A DNA stretch of 5,701 bases from NCBI GenBank assembly GCA_902766325.1, contig CACXDF010000104.1, forward strand, positions 1-5,701, in the 5' to 3' direction. Of the stretch, positions 1 to 5,701 are shown one piece after another. This DNA comes from an uncultured Eubacteriales bacterium (GTDB lineage: Bacteria > Bacillota > Clostridia > Christensenellales > DTU072). The position numbers were made by a program, and so were the translations under genes. Each line of letters opens with the position of its first letter. The first letter of the stretch is position 1. Under the pieces are notes generated by a model that worked only from the letters and a program-made list of their open reading frames with translations, had not been told where the DNA came from and did not search any database.

Positions 1-1379
1 ATGCCTTTAACGTAGTCGACGTCGTATTGTTCGACCGCTCTGCGATAAAATTCGTCGTAGTTCTTACCCGGCGTACGGACGTCGATATAAAAAACGTGCA
101 CTTCGGTATCGGGATACTTTTCGCGGATGAGCATGGCGTGCTTAGCCGTGTACATACAGCAAATTTTGGAGCAGTAAGGCTTTCCGCAACCGGATACGTC
201 GCGAGAGCCGACGCATTGGATAAAGGTAATGACTTTGGGATGAGTCTTATCGGAAGGACGGAGCAAAACGCCGCCGGTAGGACCCGCCGCGTTCATCAAT
301 CTTTCCAGTTCCAAAGAAGTAATAACGTCGGCGTTATCGCTGTAACCATACTCGTTAAAGGCGTCGATGTTGATGGGACGGAACCCGGTCGCCACGACGA
401 TGGCGCCGTATTGGCGCTCTATAAAGCTATCCTTCATGGTGTAGTCGATGGCGCCCGCGCCGCAGAACTTCTGACAGATACCGCACTTTCCCGTTTTCAA
501 TTTGATACATTGTTCGGGATCGATAACGGCAACGTTGGGGATAGCCTGTGCGAAAGGAATATGAATGGCGGTACGAGTGGTCAACTTCATATTGAACTCG
601 TCCAATCCTTTCTTCGAGGGGCACTTGGTCATACATATCTTGCAACCGGTACACTTGGTCTCGTCGACGTATCTCGCTTTACGCTTGATCTTGACGGTGA
701 AATTCCCCACGAATCCTTTGACGTCTTCCACTTCCGAATAAGACAGAATGTCGATCTTCTCGTTCTGCGCGCAATCGACCATCTTGGGAGTCAGGATGCA
801 AGCCGAACAGTCGAGCGTGGGGAACGTCTTATCCAGTTGCGCCATACGACCGCCGATGGTCGCGTTCTTTTCCACGATGTCGACCGGATACCCCGCTTCG
901 GCGATGTCGAGAGCGGCTTGGATACCGGCGATACCGCCGCCGATGACGAGAGCGCGTTTGATAACCGGGCTTTCTCCTTCGGTAAGCGGCGCGTTGAGCC
1001 GAACTTTGGCGATGGCGGTGCGGACGAGGATCAGCGCCTTTTCGGTGGCTTCTTCCTTGTCCTTATGGATCCAGGAACACTGTTCGCGCAGGTTGGCGAT
1101 CTCCACCATATAGGGGTTGAGGCCGGCGCTTGCGGCGGCTTTCCTGAACGTGGCTTCGTGCATTCTCGGCGAACAAGAGCCGATGACGACGCCGGTAAGG
1201 GAATGCTCTTTAATGGCATTTTTTATCAATTGTTGTCCGTTTTCCGAACACATGTATTGGTAATCGGCGGAAAAGACGACGCCGGGCTCGGCTTTAATGG
1301 CCGCCGCCACCCGTTCTACGTCTACCGTCGCGGCGATGTTACTGCCGCACCAACAAATAAACACACCTATCCTTTGCAT
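1..1379 (-). CDS. hdrA: HdrA-type heterodisulfide reductase subunit A, FAD/iron-sulfur protein (C-terminus cut by window edge)
   Basis: The first 459 residues are present; family members are usually about 650 or longer, so the C-terminal part lies beyond the left edge. HdrA is the cytoplasmic flavoprotein hub of HdrABC complexes, where FAD can split or merge electron pairs between ferredoxin and a disulfide or other acceptor. Visible motifs in order are: the N-terminal ICWCGSNIA (C9, C11); SCSPRMHE (C69); the dinucleotide-binding loop GGGIAG (147-152); LDCSAC (C191, C194); a ferredoxin cluster C243-x2-C246-x2-C249-x3-C253; a second, C291-x7-C299-x2-C302-x3-C306; and C389...C403-x3-C407-C408, the set that in characterised HdrA binds a cluster near FAD. 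The ATG at 1379 lies 23 bp after hdrC, with only a weak GTGAG Shine-Dalgarno. Family identity is very secure. The physiological partner and substrate are not visible, and downstream genes such as mvhD or flox cannot be checked. Confidence 0.95.
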   Translation of the reverse strand, partial: MQRIGVFICWCGSNIAATVDVERVAAAIKAEPGVVFSADYQYMCSENGQQLIKNAIKEHSLTGVVIGSCSPRMHEATFRKAAASAGLNPYMVEIANLREQCSWIHKDKEEATEKALILVRTAIAKVRLNAPLTEGESPVIKRALVIGGGIAGIQAALDIAEAGYPVDIVEKNATIGGRMAQLDKTFPTLDCSACILTPKMVDCAQNEKIDILSYSEVEDVKGFVGNFTVKIKRKARYVDETKCTGCKICMTKCPSKKGLDEFNMKLTTRTAIHIPFAQAIPNVAVIDPEQCIKLKTGKCGICQKFCGAGAIDYTMKDSFIERQYGAIVVATGFRPINIDAFNEYGYSDNADVITSLELERLMNAAGPTGGVLLRPSDKTHPKVITFIQCVGSRDVSGCGKPYCSKICCMYTAKHAMLIREKYPDTEVHVFYIDVRTPGKNYDEFYRRAVEQYDVDYVKG

Positions 1380-1402
1380 ATTTTTCTCACTTTTTATTTT
1401 TT

Positions 1403-1789
1403 CTATTTATTGTATTTCCTGTACGCGCTGACAAGAAGTTGTTGCGGGACGGTCTCGTCCACGATGGGCGGAATATCTTCGGCCTTGACGCCGTTATTAT
1501 CCTGCATCCGCACGAAAGTGGAACGAACGGCTTCTATTACGCCTTGCGGCGCGACGCCGCGGGGACAACGCTCCACGCAGGCCATACAGCTGAGGCAGTA
1601 CCAAAAAGCCTTGCTCTCCATCAATTTATCGAGCTTGCCTTCCGCAAGATAGTTGACAAACTGATGAGGCTTGACGTCCATCTCTTTATACGCGGGGCAC
1701 CTGCCGGAGCACTTTCCGCACTTCATGCACTTTTTGACGTCGGTGCCGGAAAGAAGTTTTATATTGTCGAGAATATCTTGCTTATTCAT
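1403..1789 (-). CDS. hdrC: HdrC-type heterodisulfide reductase subunit C, 2x[4Fe-4S] electron-transfer protein
   Basis: A 128-residue small iron-sulfur protein with two ferredoxin-type motifs: C21-x2-C24-x2-C27-x3-C31-P and C65-x2-C68-x2-C71-x3-C75-P. In HdrABC complexes HdrC passes electrons from HdrA to the catalytic HdrB. I chose the ATG at 1789 over a longer in-frame opening at 1882. It sits in an ATGA overlap with the hdrB stop, follows a GGGGGTGA Shine-Dalgarno, and gives the expected family N-terminus; the extra upstream residues would be read out of hdrB. At 128 residues it is on the short side for HdrC (many are 180 or more), but both cluster motifs are intact and a short tail follows, ending in TAG. 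No transmembrane helix or HdrE-like membrane partner is seen, consistent with a soluble complex. Confidence 0.94.
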   Translation of the reverse strand: MNKQDILDNIKLLSGTDVKKCMKCGKCSGRCPAYKEMDVKPHQFVNYLAEGKLDKLMESKAFWYCLSCMACVERCPRGVAPQGVIEAVRSTFVRMQDNNGVKAEDIPPIVDETVPQQLLVSAYRKYNK

Positions 1790-2559
1790 TCTTTCACCCC
1801 CAACGCTTCCGCGAGCAGTTCGGTAAAGTAAACTACGGGCATACCGCCGTTCTTTTGCAGGTTGTACAGACACAGCGGGCAAGCGGTCGTGAGCATTTCG
1901 GCTCCGTGATCCCGCGCGCTCTTAATAATGGCCGCGCTACGCGATTTAGGCAGGTCTTCGTTTTTCAAAGACACGTAGGCGCCGCAACATTCGTTTCTGA
2001 ACGGGTATTTGACGGCTTCGCCGCCGATCGCCTTAATAAAGTCCTCGATGATCGAAGGATTTTCAGGATCGTCGAAGGCCATGACCTTGCCCGGACGAAG
2101 CAGAAGACATCCGTAGTACGCGCCGATTTTCTTGCCGATAGGCTTTTTTACCTTCTTTTCGATCTCGTCGAACCCGACGACGTCGCGGAGCATCTCCAGA
2201 TAGTGTATAACTTCCGTTTCTCCGGCGTACGGGGTCTCGAGCGCAAGATAGTTATTGGCTTTGAAGCGGATATTCTCGTCTTCTTTCATGTCCGCGTTGA
2301 CGCGCTTGATCACGTTATGGCAAGCCGAACAAAGGGTAAGCAACTTGCCGCCGTTATTCTTGGCGTAATCGAGGGCGCGGACAGCCGACAACTTCGTGGC
2401 GATCTCGTCGCGGGCGGTGGGATATACCGCGCCGCAACATTGCCAATCTTTGATTTCTTCCATCGTCACGCCGAGCGCTTCGGCGGAAAGACGGGCGTAC
2501 TTGTCCAATTCTTTCGCTTTGGTCTTCAGCGTGCATCCGGGATAATAACTGATTTTCAT
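1786..2559 (-). CDS. hdrB: HdrB-type heterodisulfide reductase subunit B, catalytic CCG-domain protein
   Basis: A 257-residue protein built from two cysteine-rich CCG domains. The first has C9 (in YYPGC), C41-C42-G43 and C77-x2-C80; the second has C151, C191-C192-G193 and C227-x2-C230. Both match the CX31-39CCX34-36CXXC pattern that, in structurally characterised methanogen HdrB, holds two noncubane [4Fe-4S] clusters at the disulfide-cleaving site. No key cysteine is missing, so catalytic competence is expected (inference). The length is a little below the roughly 290 of archaeal HdrB. The gene starts 28 bp after fumC with an AAGGA Shine-Dalgarno and overlaps hdrC by 4 bp, implying translational coupling. 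The natural substrate is unknown: bacteria of this kind are not expected to make coenzymes M and B, so another disulfide, a DsrC-like protein or a different acceptor is possible. Confidence 0.94.
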   Translation of the reverse strand: MKISYYPGCTLKTKAKELDKYARLSAEALGVTMEEIKDWQCCGAVYPTARDEIATKLSAVRALDYAKNNGGKLLTLCSACHNVIKRVNADMKEDENIRFKANNYLALETPYAGETEVIHYLEMLRDVVGFDEIEKKVKKPIGKKIGAYYGCLLLRPGKVMAFDDPENPSIIEDFIKAIGGEAVKYPFRNECCGAYVSLKNEDLPKSRSAAIIKSARDHGAEMLTTACPLCLYNLQKNGGMPVVYFTELLAEALGVKE

Positions 2560-2587
2560 TTCGCTTTTTCCTTATCTTTTGATACCG

Positions 2588-3979
2588 TTATTTCTTTTGA
2601 TAGATCATCTGTTCGGGATGGAAAACTTCGTCGAACTTTTCGGCGGTCAAAAAGCCGAGTTCTACGCAGGCTTCTTTCAGAGACTTGTTTTCTTTATAAG
2701 CCTTCTTCGCCGTTTTGGCCGCGTTTTCATAGCCGATATAGGGGTTGAGCGCGGTGACGAGCATGAGCGAATTATAAAGGTTATTGCTCATTTTTTCCTT
2801 GTTGGCGGTGATGCCGACGGCGCAGTTGACATTGAAAGAAACGATGGACTCGGCCAAGAGTCTTGCGCTCTGCAGGAAGTTATAGATGCAAACGGGCATG
2901 AAGACGTTGAGTTCGAAGTTGCCCTGAGAAGCGGCCATACCGACGGCGACGTCGTTACCCATGACCTGAACGGCGACCATGGTGACCTGTTCGCATTGGG
3001 TGGGGTTAACCTTACCGGGCATGATGGAAGAACCGGGTTCGTTTTCCGGGATGAAGATCTCGCCGATACCCAGTCTCGGGCCGCTTGCGAGCCAACGCAC
3101 GTCGTTGGCGATCTTCATCATATCGGCGGCGAGCGCCTTGAGAGCGCCGTGCGCGAAGACGATCTCGTCCTTGGAGGTAAGCGCGTGGAACTTATTGCCG
3201 GCGGTAACAAAGTCCTTACCGGTGATCTCGGATACGGCGGCGGCAACCTTTTCGTCAAAGCCGATGGGGGCGTTGAGTCCGGTGCCGACGGCGGTACCGC
3301 CGAGAGCCAGTTCTTTGAGCGGACCGACGGCGAGCTTAATGAGCTGGACGTCTCTTTCGAGAGAAGCGCGCCAACCGCTTATTTCCTGAGAGAAAGAAAT
3401 GGGAGTCGCATCCTGAAGGTGGGTACGACCGCTCTTAACGATACCTTCGTTCTCTTTTTCGAGACGCTTGAAGGTGGCGATCAAAGTTTCCACCGCGGGA
3501 ATGACCTTATCTTCCAACGCGAGCACCGCGCAAATGTGCATAGCCGTAGGGAAGGTGTCGTTACTGGACTGACTCATGTTGATGTCGTCGTTGGGATGAC
3601 AGAGCTTTTTGCCGGCGAGTTCGTTACTGCGGTTTGCGATGACCTCGTTGGAGTTCATGTTGGACTGCGTTCCGCTACCCGTTTGCCATACGACGAGCGG
3701 AAAGTGCTCCATCAATTTACCGGCGATCACTTCGTCGCAAGCGGCGGAAATGACGGACAGTTTTTCGTCGGTCATTTTTTCGGGCTTGAGAGCATGATTG
3801 GCGATAGCGGCGGCCTTTTTCAGAATGCCGAAAGCATGCACGATCTCGGCCGGCATGGTTTCGATACCGACGCCGATCAAAAAGTTTTCATGGCTTCTTT
3901 CGGTCTGCGCTCCCCAATACTTGTCGGCGGGGACTTTGACTTCCCCCATAGAGTCGTGTTCGATACGATAGTTTTCCAT
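2588..3979 (-). CDS. fumC: Class II fumarate hydratase (fumarase C)
   Basis: Complete 463-residue enzyme, the usual length for FumC. It catalyses reversible hydration of fumarate to L-malate in the cytoplasm, as a homotetramer, without iron. It resembles E. coli FumC from end to end. Signature stretches are GSGTQSNMN (101-109), HPNDD (128-132), the catalytic-base region GRTHLQDATP (184-193), ELALGGTAVGTG (223-234) and the superfamily loop GSSIMPGKVNP (316-326), which carries the mobile-loop serines S317/S318, K323 and N325. These features separate it from aspartase and argininosuccinate lyase. The ATG is preceded by AGGAG with a 6-nt spacer, and the stop is TAA. It is the first gene of the fumC-hdrB-hdrC-hdrA run, with its own promoter in the divergent intergenic region. 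Its leading position suggests that a malate/fumarate step is coupled to whatever the Hdr complex does (inference). Confidence 0.97.
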   Translation of the reverse strand: MENYRIEHDSMGEVKVPADKYWGAQTERSHENFLIGVGIETMPAEIVHAFGILKKAAAIANHALKPEKMTDEKLSVISAACDEVIAGKLMEHFPLVVWQTGSGTQSNMNSNEVIANRSNELAGKKLCHPNDDINMSQSSNDTFPTAMHICAVLALEDKVIPAVETLIATFKRLEKENEGIVKSGRTHLQDATPISFSQEISGWRASLERDVQLIKLAVGPLKELALGGTAVGTGLNAPIGFDEKVAAAVSEITGKDFVTAGNKFHALTSKDEIVFAHGALKALAADMMKIANDVRWLASGPRLGIGEIFIPENEPGSSIMPGKVNPTQCEQVTMVAVQVMGNDVAVGMAASQGNFELNVFMPVCIYNFLQSARLLAESIVSFNVNCAVGITANKEKMSNNLYNSLMLVTALNPYIGYENAAKTAKKAYKENKSLKEACVELGFLTAEKFDEVFHPEQMIYQKK

Positions 3980-3985
3980 ATTTTT

Positions 3986-3990
3986 CTCCT
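3986..3990 (-). promoter_or_regulatory. Shine-Dalgarno site of fumC
   Basis: AGGAG on the minus strand, 6 nt before the fumC ATG, within a purine-rich run. It fixes the fumC start at 3979. Confidence 0.85.
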
Positions 3991-4009
3991 TTCTTTTTCT
4001 TCGGGGCGA

Positions 4010-4027
4010 GTAAAAGTTGCCTTTTAC
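4010..4027 (-). promoter_or_regulatory. Hairpin with GNRA-type loop in the fumC leader
   Basis: Perfect 7-bp inverted repeat GTAAAAG / CTTTTAC around a 4-nt loop. Read as fumC-strand RNA the loop is GCAA, a stable GNRA tetraloop. It lies about 20 nt upstream of the fumC Shine-Dalgarno and inside the transcript predicted from the promoter at 4046-4074. No U-tract follows it, so it is not an intrinsic terminator. It could stabilise the mRNA, bind a regulator, or act as a DNA operator; the role is not determinable from sequence. Confidence 0.5.
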
Positions 4028-4044
4028 CCTGTACTTTTTAGGGT
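4026..4044 (-). repeat. Short inverted repeat at the fumC transcription start, overlapping the leader hairpin
   Basis: ACCCT (4026-4030) pairs with AGGGT (4040-4044) across a 9-bp spacer, directly downstream of the fumC -10 box. It shares positions 4026-4027 with the neighbouring 7-bp hairpin, so the two RNA stems cannot both form completely. The arms are only 5 bp, so chance is possible; an operator at the start site is the other simple reading. Confidence 0.3.
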
Positions 4045-4045
4045 T

Positions 4046-4074
4046 ATTATACTATAAAAAAAAATCTTTGTATA
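4046..4074 (-). promoter_or_regulatory. Predicted sigma70/sigmaA-type promoter of the fumC-hdrBCA operon
   Basis: On the minus strand, a consensus -10 TATAAT (4051-4046) lies 17 bp from a -35 TATACA (4074-4069, four of six matches). The spacer contains a run of nine T residues. Transcription would start near 4039, giving a leader of about 60 nt before fumC. No other promoter is evident in the short gaps between fumC, hdrB, hdrC and hdrA, supporting one transcript. Confidence 0.65.
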
Positions 4075-4105
4075 CTAAATAAAGGCCGTTTTGACATTTT
4101 ATATC

Positions 4106-4120
4106 TTCCTTTTTAAGGAA
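4106..4120. repeat. 15-bp inverted repeat between the divergent promoters (candidate operator)
   Basis: TTCCTT-TTT-AAGGAA, perfect 6-bp arms with a 3-bp centre. It lies about 30 bp upstream of the fumC -35 box and about 57 bp upstream of the ttdA -35 box, a position suited to a shared transcription factor. I do not recognise the motif as the site of a specific regulator, and it sits in A/T-rich DNA where short palindromes arise by chance. Confidence 0.35.
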
Positions 4121-4177
4121 AAATACAGGAAAAACGCGCCTTTGGGCCGCTATAACGAACTTAACTTGGTTTACTTA

Positions 4178-4206
4178 TTGAAAAAAAAAGCGCCGTATGG
4201 TATACT
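4178..4206 (+). promoter_or_regulatory. Predicted sigma70/sigmaA-type promoter of ttdAB
   Basis: A -35 TTGAAA (4178-4183) and a -10 TATACT (4201-4206) are separated by exactly 17 bp. A TG at 4198-4199 makes an extended -10 element. Transcription would begin near 4213, leaving a leader of only about 20 nt that ends in an AGAGGAG Shine-Dalgarno. The closeness to consensus suggests substantial basal expression unless repressed. Confidence 0.75.
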
Positions 4207-4233
4207 GAGTTTATCAAATTTTAAGAGGAGCCT

Positions 4234-5127
4234 ATGGAAAACAAACAAAAACTGACCGATCTTATTTCGGAATTTATCAAAACCGTTTCCATCCGACTGC
4301 CCGACGACGTGGAAAAGCGCATCAAAGAGCTGTCCGCATACGAAAAAGGCGGCTTGGGCAAGGATATGTACGGTTGCATTCTCGAGAACATCGAACTCGC
4401 AAAAAAGTACGGCCGTCCCCTTTGTCAGGACACCGGAGTACTGCAGTTCTTCGTCAAGGTGGGTACGAAGTTCCCGCTGATCGACAACGTAAAGGACTGT
4501 CTTATCGATGCGTCTTCTTACGCTACCCTGAATACGCCGCTCCGTCCGAACGTGGTAGAGCCGCTCGGCGAGCACAACACGGGTAACAACGTAGGATACG
4601 ACGCGCCTTATATCGAATGGGAATTAGAACCGGGCGGCGACCAACTTTCCATCATGCTTTATATGGCCGGAGGCGGTTGTTCTTTGCCCGGCAGAAGTAA
4701 AGTTCTGATGCCTCTCGAAGGAGTGGAAGGGGTCAAAAAGTTCGTATACGATACCATCCTCGATTGGGGCGTAAACGCCTGTCCCCCGCTGCTTGTCGGT
4801 ATCGGACTCGGCACTTGCGCCGCCACCAGCGCCATGCTTTCCAAAAAAGCTATTTTGCGTAAAATAGGTACCCATTGCACCAACGAAAGGGGTGCCAAAC
4901 TGGAAAAAGAACTTCAAGAAGAATTGGATTCGATCGGCATCGCTCCGCTCGGATTCGGCGGCAAACACAGCGTTCTTGCGGTTCACGTAGAGTGCGCCGG
5001 ACACCACCCCGCCACCTTAGGCGTCGGCATCACGACAGGCTGTTGGGCGACGCGCCGAGGCGAAGTCGTGATCGATAAAGATCTGAACGCGCGCTACACT
5101 ATGCACACGGCTAAGGAGGGAGTATGA
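4234..5127 (+). CDS. ttdA: Class I iron-sulfur hydro-lyase alpha subunit, L(+)-tartrate dehydratase type (TtdA-like; possibly fumarase alpha)
   Basis: 297 residues, close to the roughly 300 of E. coli TtdA. With the beta subunit it would form a cytoplasmic dehydratase whose [4Fe-4S] cluster binds substrate directly: L-tartrate to oxaloacetate, or malate/fumarate in fumarase relatives. The probable cluster ligands are C64 (in LCQDTG), C183 (in NACPP) and C270 (in TTGCWATRRGE). Their spacing of 119 and 87 residues fits what I recall of TtdA, whereas E. coli FumA has a longer second interval. YMAGGGCSLPGRSKVLMP (143-160) is almost the TtdA wording. Genome pipelines may still call such proteins fumarate hydratase alpha, so the substrate is open. 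An AGAGGAG site lies 3 nt before the ATG, and a strong promoter lies just upstream. The stop overlaps the next start (ATGA), coupling translation of the two subunits. Confidence 0.9.
   Translation: MENKQKLTDLISEFIKTVSIRLPDDVEKRIKELSAYEKGGLGKDMYGCILENIELAKKYGRPLCQDTGVLQFFVKVGTKFPLIDNVKDCLIDASSYATLNTPLRPNVVEPLGEHNTGNNVGYDAPYIEWELEPGGDQLSIMLYMAGGGCSLPGRSKVLMPLEGVEGVKKFVYDTILDWGVNACPPLLVGIGLGTCAATSAMLSKKAILRKIGTHCTNERGAKLEKELQEELDSIGIAPLGFGGKHSVLAVHVECAGHHPATLGVGITTGCWATRRGEVVIDKDLNARYTMHTAKEGV
5113..5119 (+). promoter_or_regulatory. Shine-Dalgarno site of ttdB inside the ttdA 3' end
   Basis: AAGGAGG, full consensus, 4 nt before the ttdB ATG and lying within ttdA codons. It supports the overlapping start at 5124 and strong, matched translation of the beta subunit. 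Confidence 0.85.
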
Positions 5128-5701
5128 AAAAGATCATTACCACGCCGATCACGTACGATCAACTGAAAGACCTGACCGCAGGCGACACCGTCTATCTGAC
5201 CGGAAAGCTGGCCACCTGCCGCGACGCCGGGCACAGAAGAGTCATTAAAGAAAATATCATGCCCGAGCATTTCGACTTCAACGGCGGCGCTATTTTCCAC
5301 GCCGGCCCCATCGTCCGCACCAATCCGGACGGAACCTTCACTATGATTTCCATCGGCCCTACCACCAGTCGCAGAATGGAACCCGCCGAGGCGGAATTCA
5401 TCGAGAAAACGGGCGTAAAGATGATCATCGGCAAAGGCGGCATGCTCGACAAAACGACCGAAGCCTGCAAAAAGTTCGGCGCCGTGCATTGCGCTTTTCC
5501 CGGCGGTTGCGCCATTATCGCAGCCGACAGAGTCAAGGACACCTACGGCGTAGAGTGGATGGACTTCGGCATGCCGGAAGCCTTGTGGGAAATGGACGTA
5601 GAAGAATTCGGCCCCCTCATCGTCTCCATCGACACCAAGGGCAACAACCTCTTCGAGAACAACAAGGTCGCTTTCTCCGACCGCGTCAAAAAATTGAAAG
5701 A
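5124..5701 (+). CDS. ttdB: Class I iron-sulfur hydro-lyase beta subunit, L(+)-tartrate dehydratase type (TtdB-like; 3' end cut by window)
   Basis: 192 residues are visible with no stop before the right edge. E. coli TtdB has about 201, so only a short tail should be missing. The beta subunit supplies substrate-binding residues to the active site and partners the cluster-bearing alpha subunit. Recognisable stretches are KKIITTPI (2-9), VYLTGKLATCRDAGHRR (23-39), GGAIFHAGPIVR (54-65), GPTTSRRM (78-85), GKGGM (103-107), FGMPEALW (148-155) and EFGPLIVSIDTKGNN (161-175). GPTTS-x-RM and the overall wording follow TtdB as I recall it, while fumarase homologues usually have GPTTAGRM; this favours tartrate dehydratase, though the inference rests on memory rather than alignment. 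The start overlaps the ttdA stop by 4 bp and has a consensus AAGGAGG site. Confidence 0.9.
   Translation, partial: MKKIITTPITYDQLKDLTAGDTVYLTGKLATCRDAGHRRVIKENIMPEHFDFNGGAIFHAGPIVRTNPDGTFTMISIGPTTSRRMEPAEAEFIEKTGVKMIIGKGGMLDKTTEACKKFGAVHCAFPGGCAIIAADRVKDTYGVEWMDFGMPEALWEMDVEEFGPLIVSIDTKGNNLFENNKVAFSDRVKKLK

Noticed and set aside
27..1652. A 541-codon open frame on the plus strand opposite hdrA and part of hdrC
   Set aside because: Over hdrA it is in codon-aligned antisense phase, so it stays open simply because hdrA avoids TTA, CTA and TCA codons there. It opens with TTG, its translation matches no family I know, and the minus-strand reading is an unmistakable HdrA.
1790..1882. N-terminal extension of hdrC by 31 codons
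   Set aside because: It would lie wholly inside hdrB, has no good ribosome binding site and adds non-family residues. The internal ATG at 1789 has a Shine-Dalgarno and the typical ATGA coupling.
1855..2748. A 297-codon open frame on the plus strand opposite hdrB and the fumC 3' end
   Set aside because: Same antisense codon-alignment effect over hdrB. It crosses two real genes and gives a low-complexity-like protein with no known motif.
4010..4027. Rho-independent terminator between the divergent operons
   Set aside because: The stem is A/T-rich, lacks a following U-tract in the fumC direction, and lies upstream of the genes in both directions, so no transcript would be expected to end there.
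2579..4057. A 492-codon open frame on the plus strand opposite fumC
   Set aside because: It is a codon-aligned shadow: fumC contains no TTA, CTA or TCA codon. It has no ribosome binding site or recognisable product, and fumC is full-length and clear.
4091..4096. Perfect TTGACA on the plus strand as a second -35 box for ttdA
   Set aside because: No acceptable -10 sequence occurs 16-18 bp downstream, and the promoter at 4178-4206 has both boxes, correct spacing and an extended -10.
4171..4575. A 134-codon minus-strand open frame overlapping the ttdA promoter and 5' end
   Set aside because: It is antisense to a strongly supported gene, shows no ribosome binding site or family motif, and reads through the divergent promoter region.

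Overview
The window comes from an anaerobic bacterium, most likely a clostridial Bacillota; that assignment is inference from style only. Genes have AGGAG-type ribosome binding sites, intergenic DNA is A/T-rich, the coding GC content is moderate, and nearly all the enzymes carry oxygen-sensitive iron-sulfur clusters. Everything visible is core-looking energy and dicarboxylate metabolism. I see no mobile element, CRISPR array, tRNA or rRNA.

Left block (1-3979, minus strand): one tight operon read right to left, fumC (class II fumarase), hdrB, hdrC, hdrA. The gaps are 28 bp, a 4-bp ATGA overlap and 23 bp. hdrA runs off the left edge, with 459 residues present. HdrB, HdrC and HdrA together would form a cytoplasmic heterodisulfide-reductase-type complex: FAD and [4Fe-4S] clusters in HdrA, two ferredoxin-type clusters in HdrC, and two CCG-type cluster sites in HdrB.

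Middle (3980-4233): a 254-bp divergent promoter region. It holds a good sigma70/sigmaA-type promoter for each direction, a perfect hairpin with a GCAA loop in the fumC leader, and a 15-bp inverted repeat between the two promoters.

Right block (4234-5701, plus strand): a two-gene operon encoding the alpha and beta subunits of a two-subunit class I iron-sulfur hydro-lyase. Such pairs are often labelled class I fumarase, but both subunits resemble L(+)-tartrate dehydratase TtdA/TtdB more closely in the motifs I can compare from memory. The beta gene is cut by the right edge, probably only a few codons before its stop.

How they may work together (inference): TtdAB would make oxaloacetate from tartrate, or interconvert malate and fumarate. 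FumC interconverts malate and fumarate, and a soluble Hdr-type complex co-transcribed with FumC could handle the electrons of a fumarate/succinate or related thiol/disulfide step. The placement of fumC as first gene of an hdrBCA operon is the most interesting feature here.
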